A model generated the notes under the pieces. The model searched no databases. It worked only from the letters and a program-made list of their open reading frames with translations, and had not been told where the DNA came from. 64,000 bases of DNA from Periplaneta americana (Eukaryota > Arthropoda > Insecta > Blattodea > Blattidae): assembly GCF_040183065.1 (NCBI RefSeq), contig NC_091120.1, positions 21,981,708 to 22,045,707 on the forward strand, in the 5' to 3' direction. This document shows positions 63,385 to 64,000 of this stretch, piece after piece (positions within the stretch are counted from its first letter, which is position 1; every line of letters starts with the position of its first letter). The position numbers were made by a program, and so were the translations under genes.

Positions 63385-64000
63385 TGCAAAAGGGTATCTG
63401 TCGGATACAGGGGGGAGAGCCATTAATCCTTCCCATTGAAGGCCTTAAGGAACCAACCTGGACAAATACCCAATGTCCCAACCCTACCTTCCCGTGGTGC
63501 AGCTGTTAGTAAGCATAATTTTACAAGCTGCACTAAAGGGAGGGGCTACTCATCAATTAGCACTGGTCAGCTTGATGAGTTAATGACTGAATTTGGTACA
63601 ATTTTCCTCTATTCAATACCTAATTCCCTCTTTACCCTTTCCTATCCAGTCCTCTAACTGAACTCTTACTTTCTTCGACCCCGACGGCATTAGAGCATTC
63701 GAGGCCTAGGGGTTCATTTCCCTTTCCTTCCTCCTCTTTCTACTTTTCTGTTCCTAGTGCTGACCTGCTATGGCACTAAAATCGTCCTCCAGTGGCTTAA
63801 GGAGGGAAAGCTGGTGATCAACAAGATCTCCCAGCTAGGTCCAATGGACCCGTCGACCAACAGCAGGTGTGGTCCTCCAGACATTCTGGGGGTTGTGTGT
63901 GAATGAAGTAGCCACCAAAACATTAAAATAAGGTGTTCACTTAAATCGGCTACAACTTGCCATTTTTCTCAAAATCTGTGCTTCAGTGGCTGGTCATGAT
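63385..64000 (+). mobile_element. non-autonomous LINE derivative, second copy (cut by the window edge)
   Basis: GACTGCAAAAGGGTATCTGT onward matches the 58506 copy closely through AACTTGCCATTTTT. It then joins LINE E at CTCAAAATCTGTGCTTCAGT, about 20 bases further into the LINE than in the first copy. It carries a 73-codon frame (63436-63657) conserved in position with the first copy. Confidence 0.82.

Overview
This window looks like a piece of a large, AT-rich, transposon-loaded insect genome. Two host genes are clearly conserved animal genes with small exons in long introns. The repeats are typical arthropod ones: mariner/Tc1, pogo/Tigger, PIF/Harbinger, several LINE clades and tRNA-derived SINEs. 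The mix of LINE and SINE types, and introns swollen by them, would fit a hemimetabolous insect such as a cockroach or termite, but that placement is an inference. No bacterial genes, CRISPR arrays, rRNA genes or standard tRNA genes are visible.

Host genes. (1) THOC3, + strand, 2670-11601, five coding exons, 322 aa: the WD40 subunit of the THO/TREX mRNA-export complex. (2) NDOR1, - strand, 33354-14481, nine coding exons, 608 aa: the NADPH-dependent diflavin reductase that feeds electrons to cytosolic iron-sulfur cluster assembly. Both reading frames close across every splice junction. The two genes converge tail to tail across about 2.9 kb. (3) A terminal exon of an acidic, AT-hook-bearing, probably nuclear protein, - strand, 56227-55208. 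Its upstream exons lie beyond the right edge or were not recognised.

Layout. 1-2.6 kb: LINE remnant, SINE and the THOC3 upstream region. 2.7-11.9 kb: THOC3, whose intron 1 holds a LINE inserted in another LINE and whose intron 4 holds an apparently perfect 255-bp tandem duplication next to an I-type LINE end. 12-14.4 kb: convergent intergenic stretch with a Tigger-like element. 14.5-33.4 kb: NDOR1, with introns holding a 635-bp palindrome, Tc1/mariner elements, a mariner with an in-frame internal deletion, a THAP-domain transposon relic, a Harbinger relic hit by a LINE, a Jockey/CR1-type LINE and head-to-head tRNA-like repeats. 33.4-55 kb: gene-poor DNA with mariner, MULE and LINE relics, an inverted repeat carrying a hammerhead-like motif, a Tc1-like element and a PIF/Harbinger element with a MADF exon. 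55.2-64 kb: the AT-hook exon and its upstream intron, with a nested LINE, two copies of a LINE-derived non-autonomous element, a Harbinger-type MITE and a pogo MITE.

The most interesting signal is a shared fold in two otherwise unrelated inverted repeats (25.5-25.9 kb and 41.3-41.5 kb). Each has CTGANGA, a 6-bp stem-loop, GAAA, a tiny self-complementary stem III, and closing stem I strands. This is the layout of a minimal hammerhead ribozyme as known from Penelope-like retroelements, with one extra T after the first core box. I found no sign of a wholly new multi-gene system. All coordinates come from reading by eye; family names rest on recognised protein motifs, not on searches.
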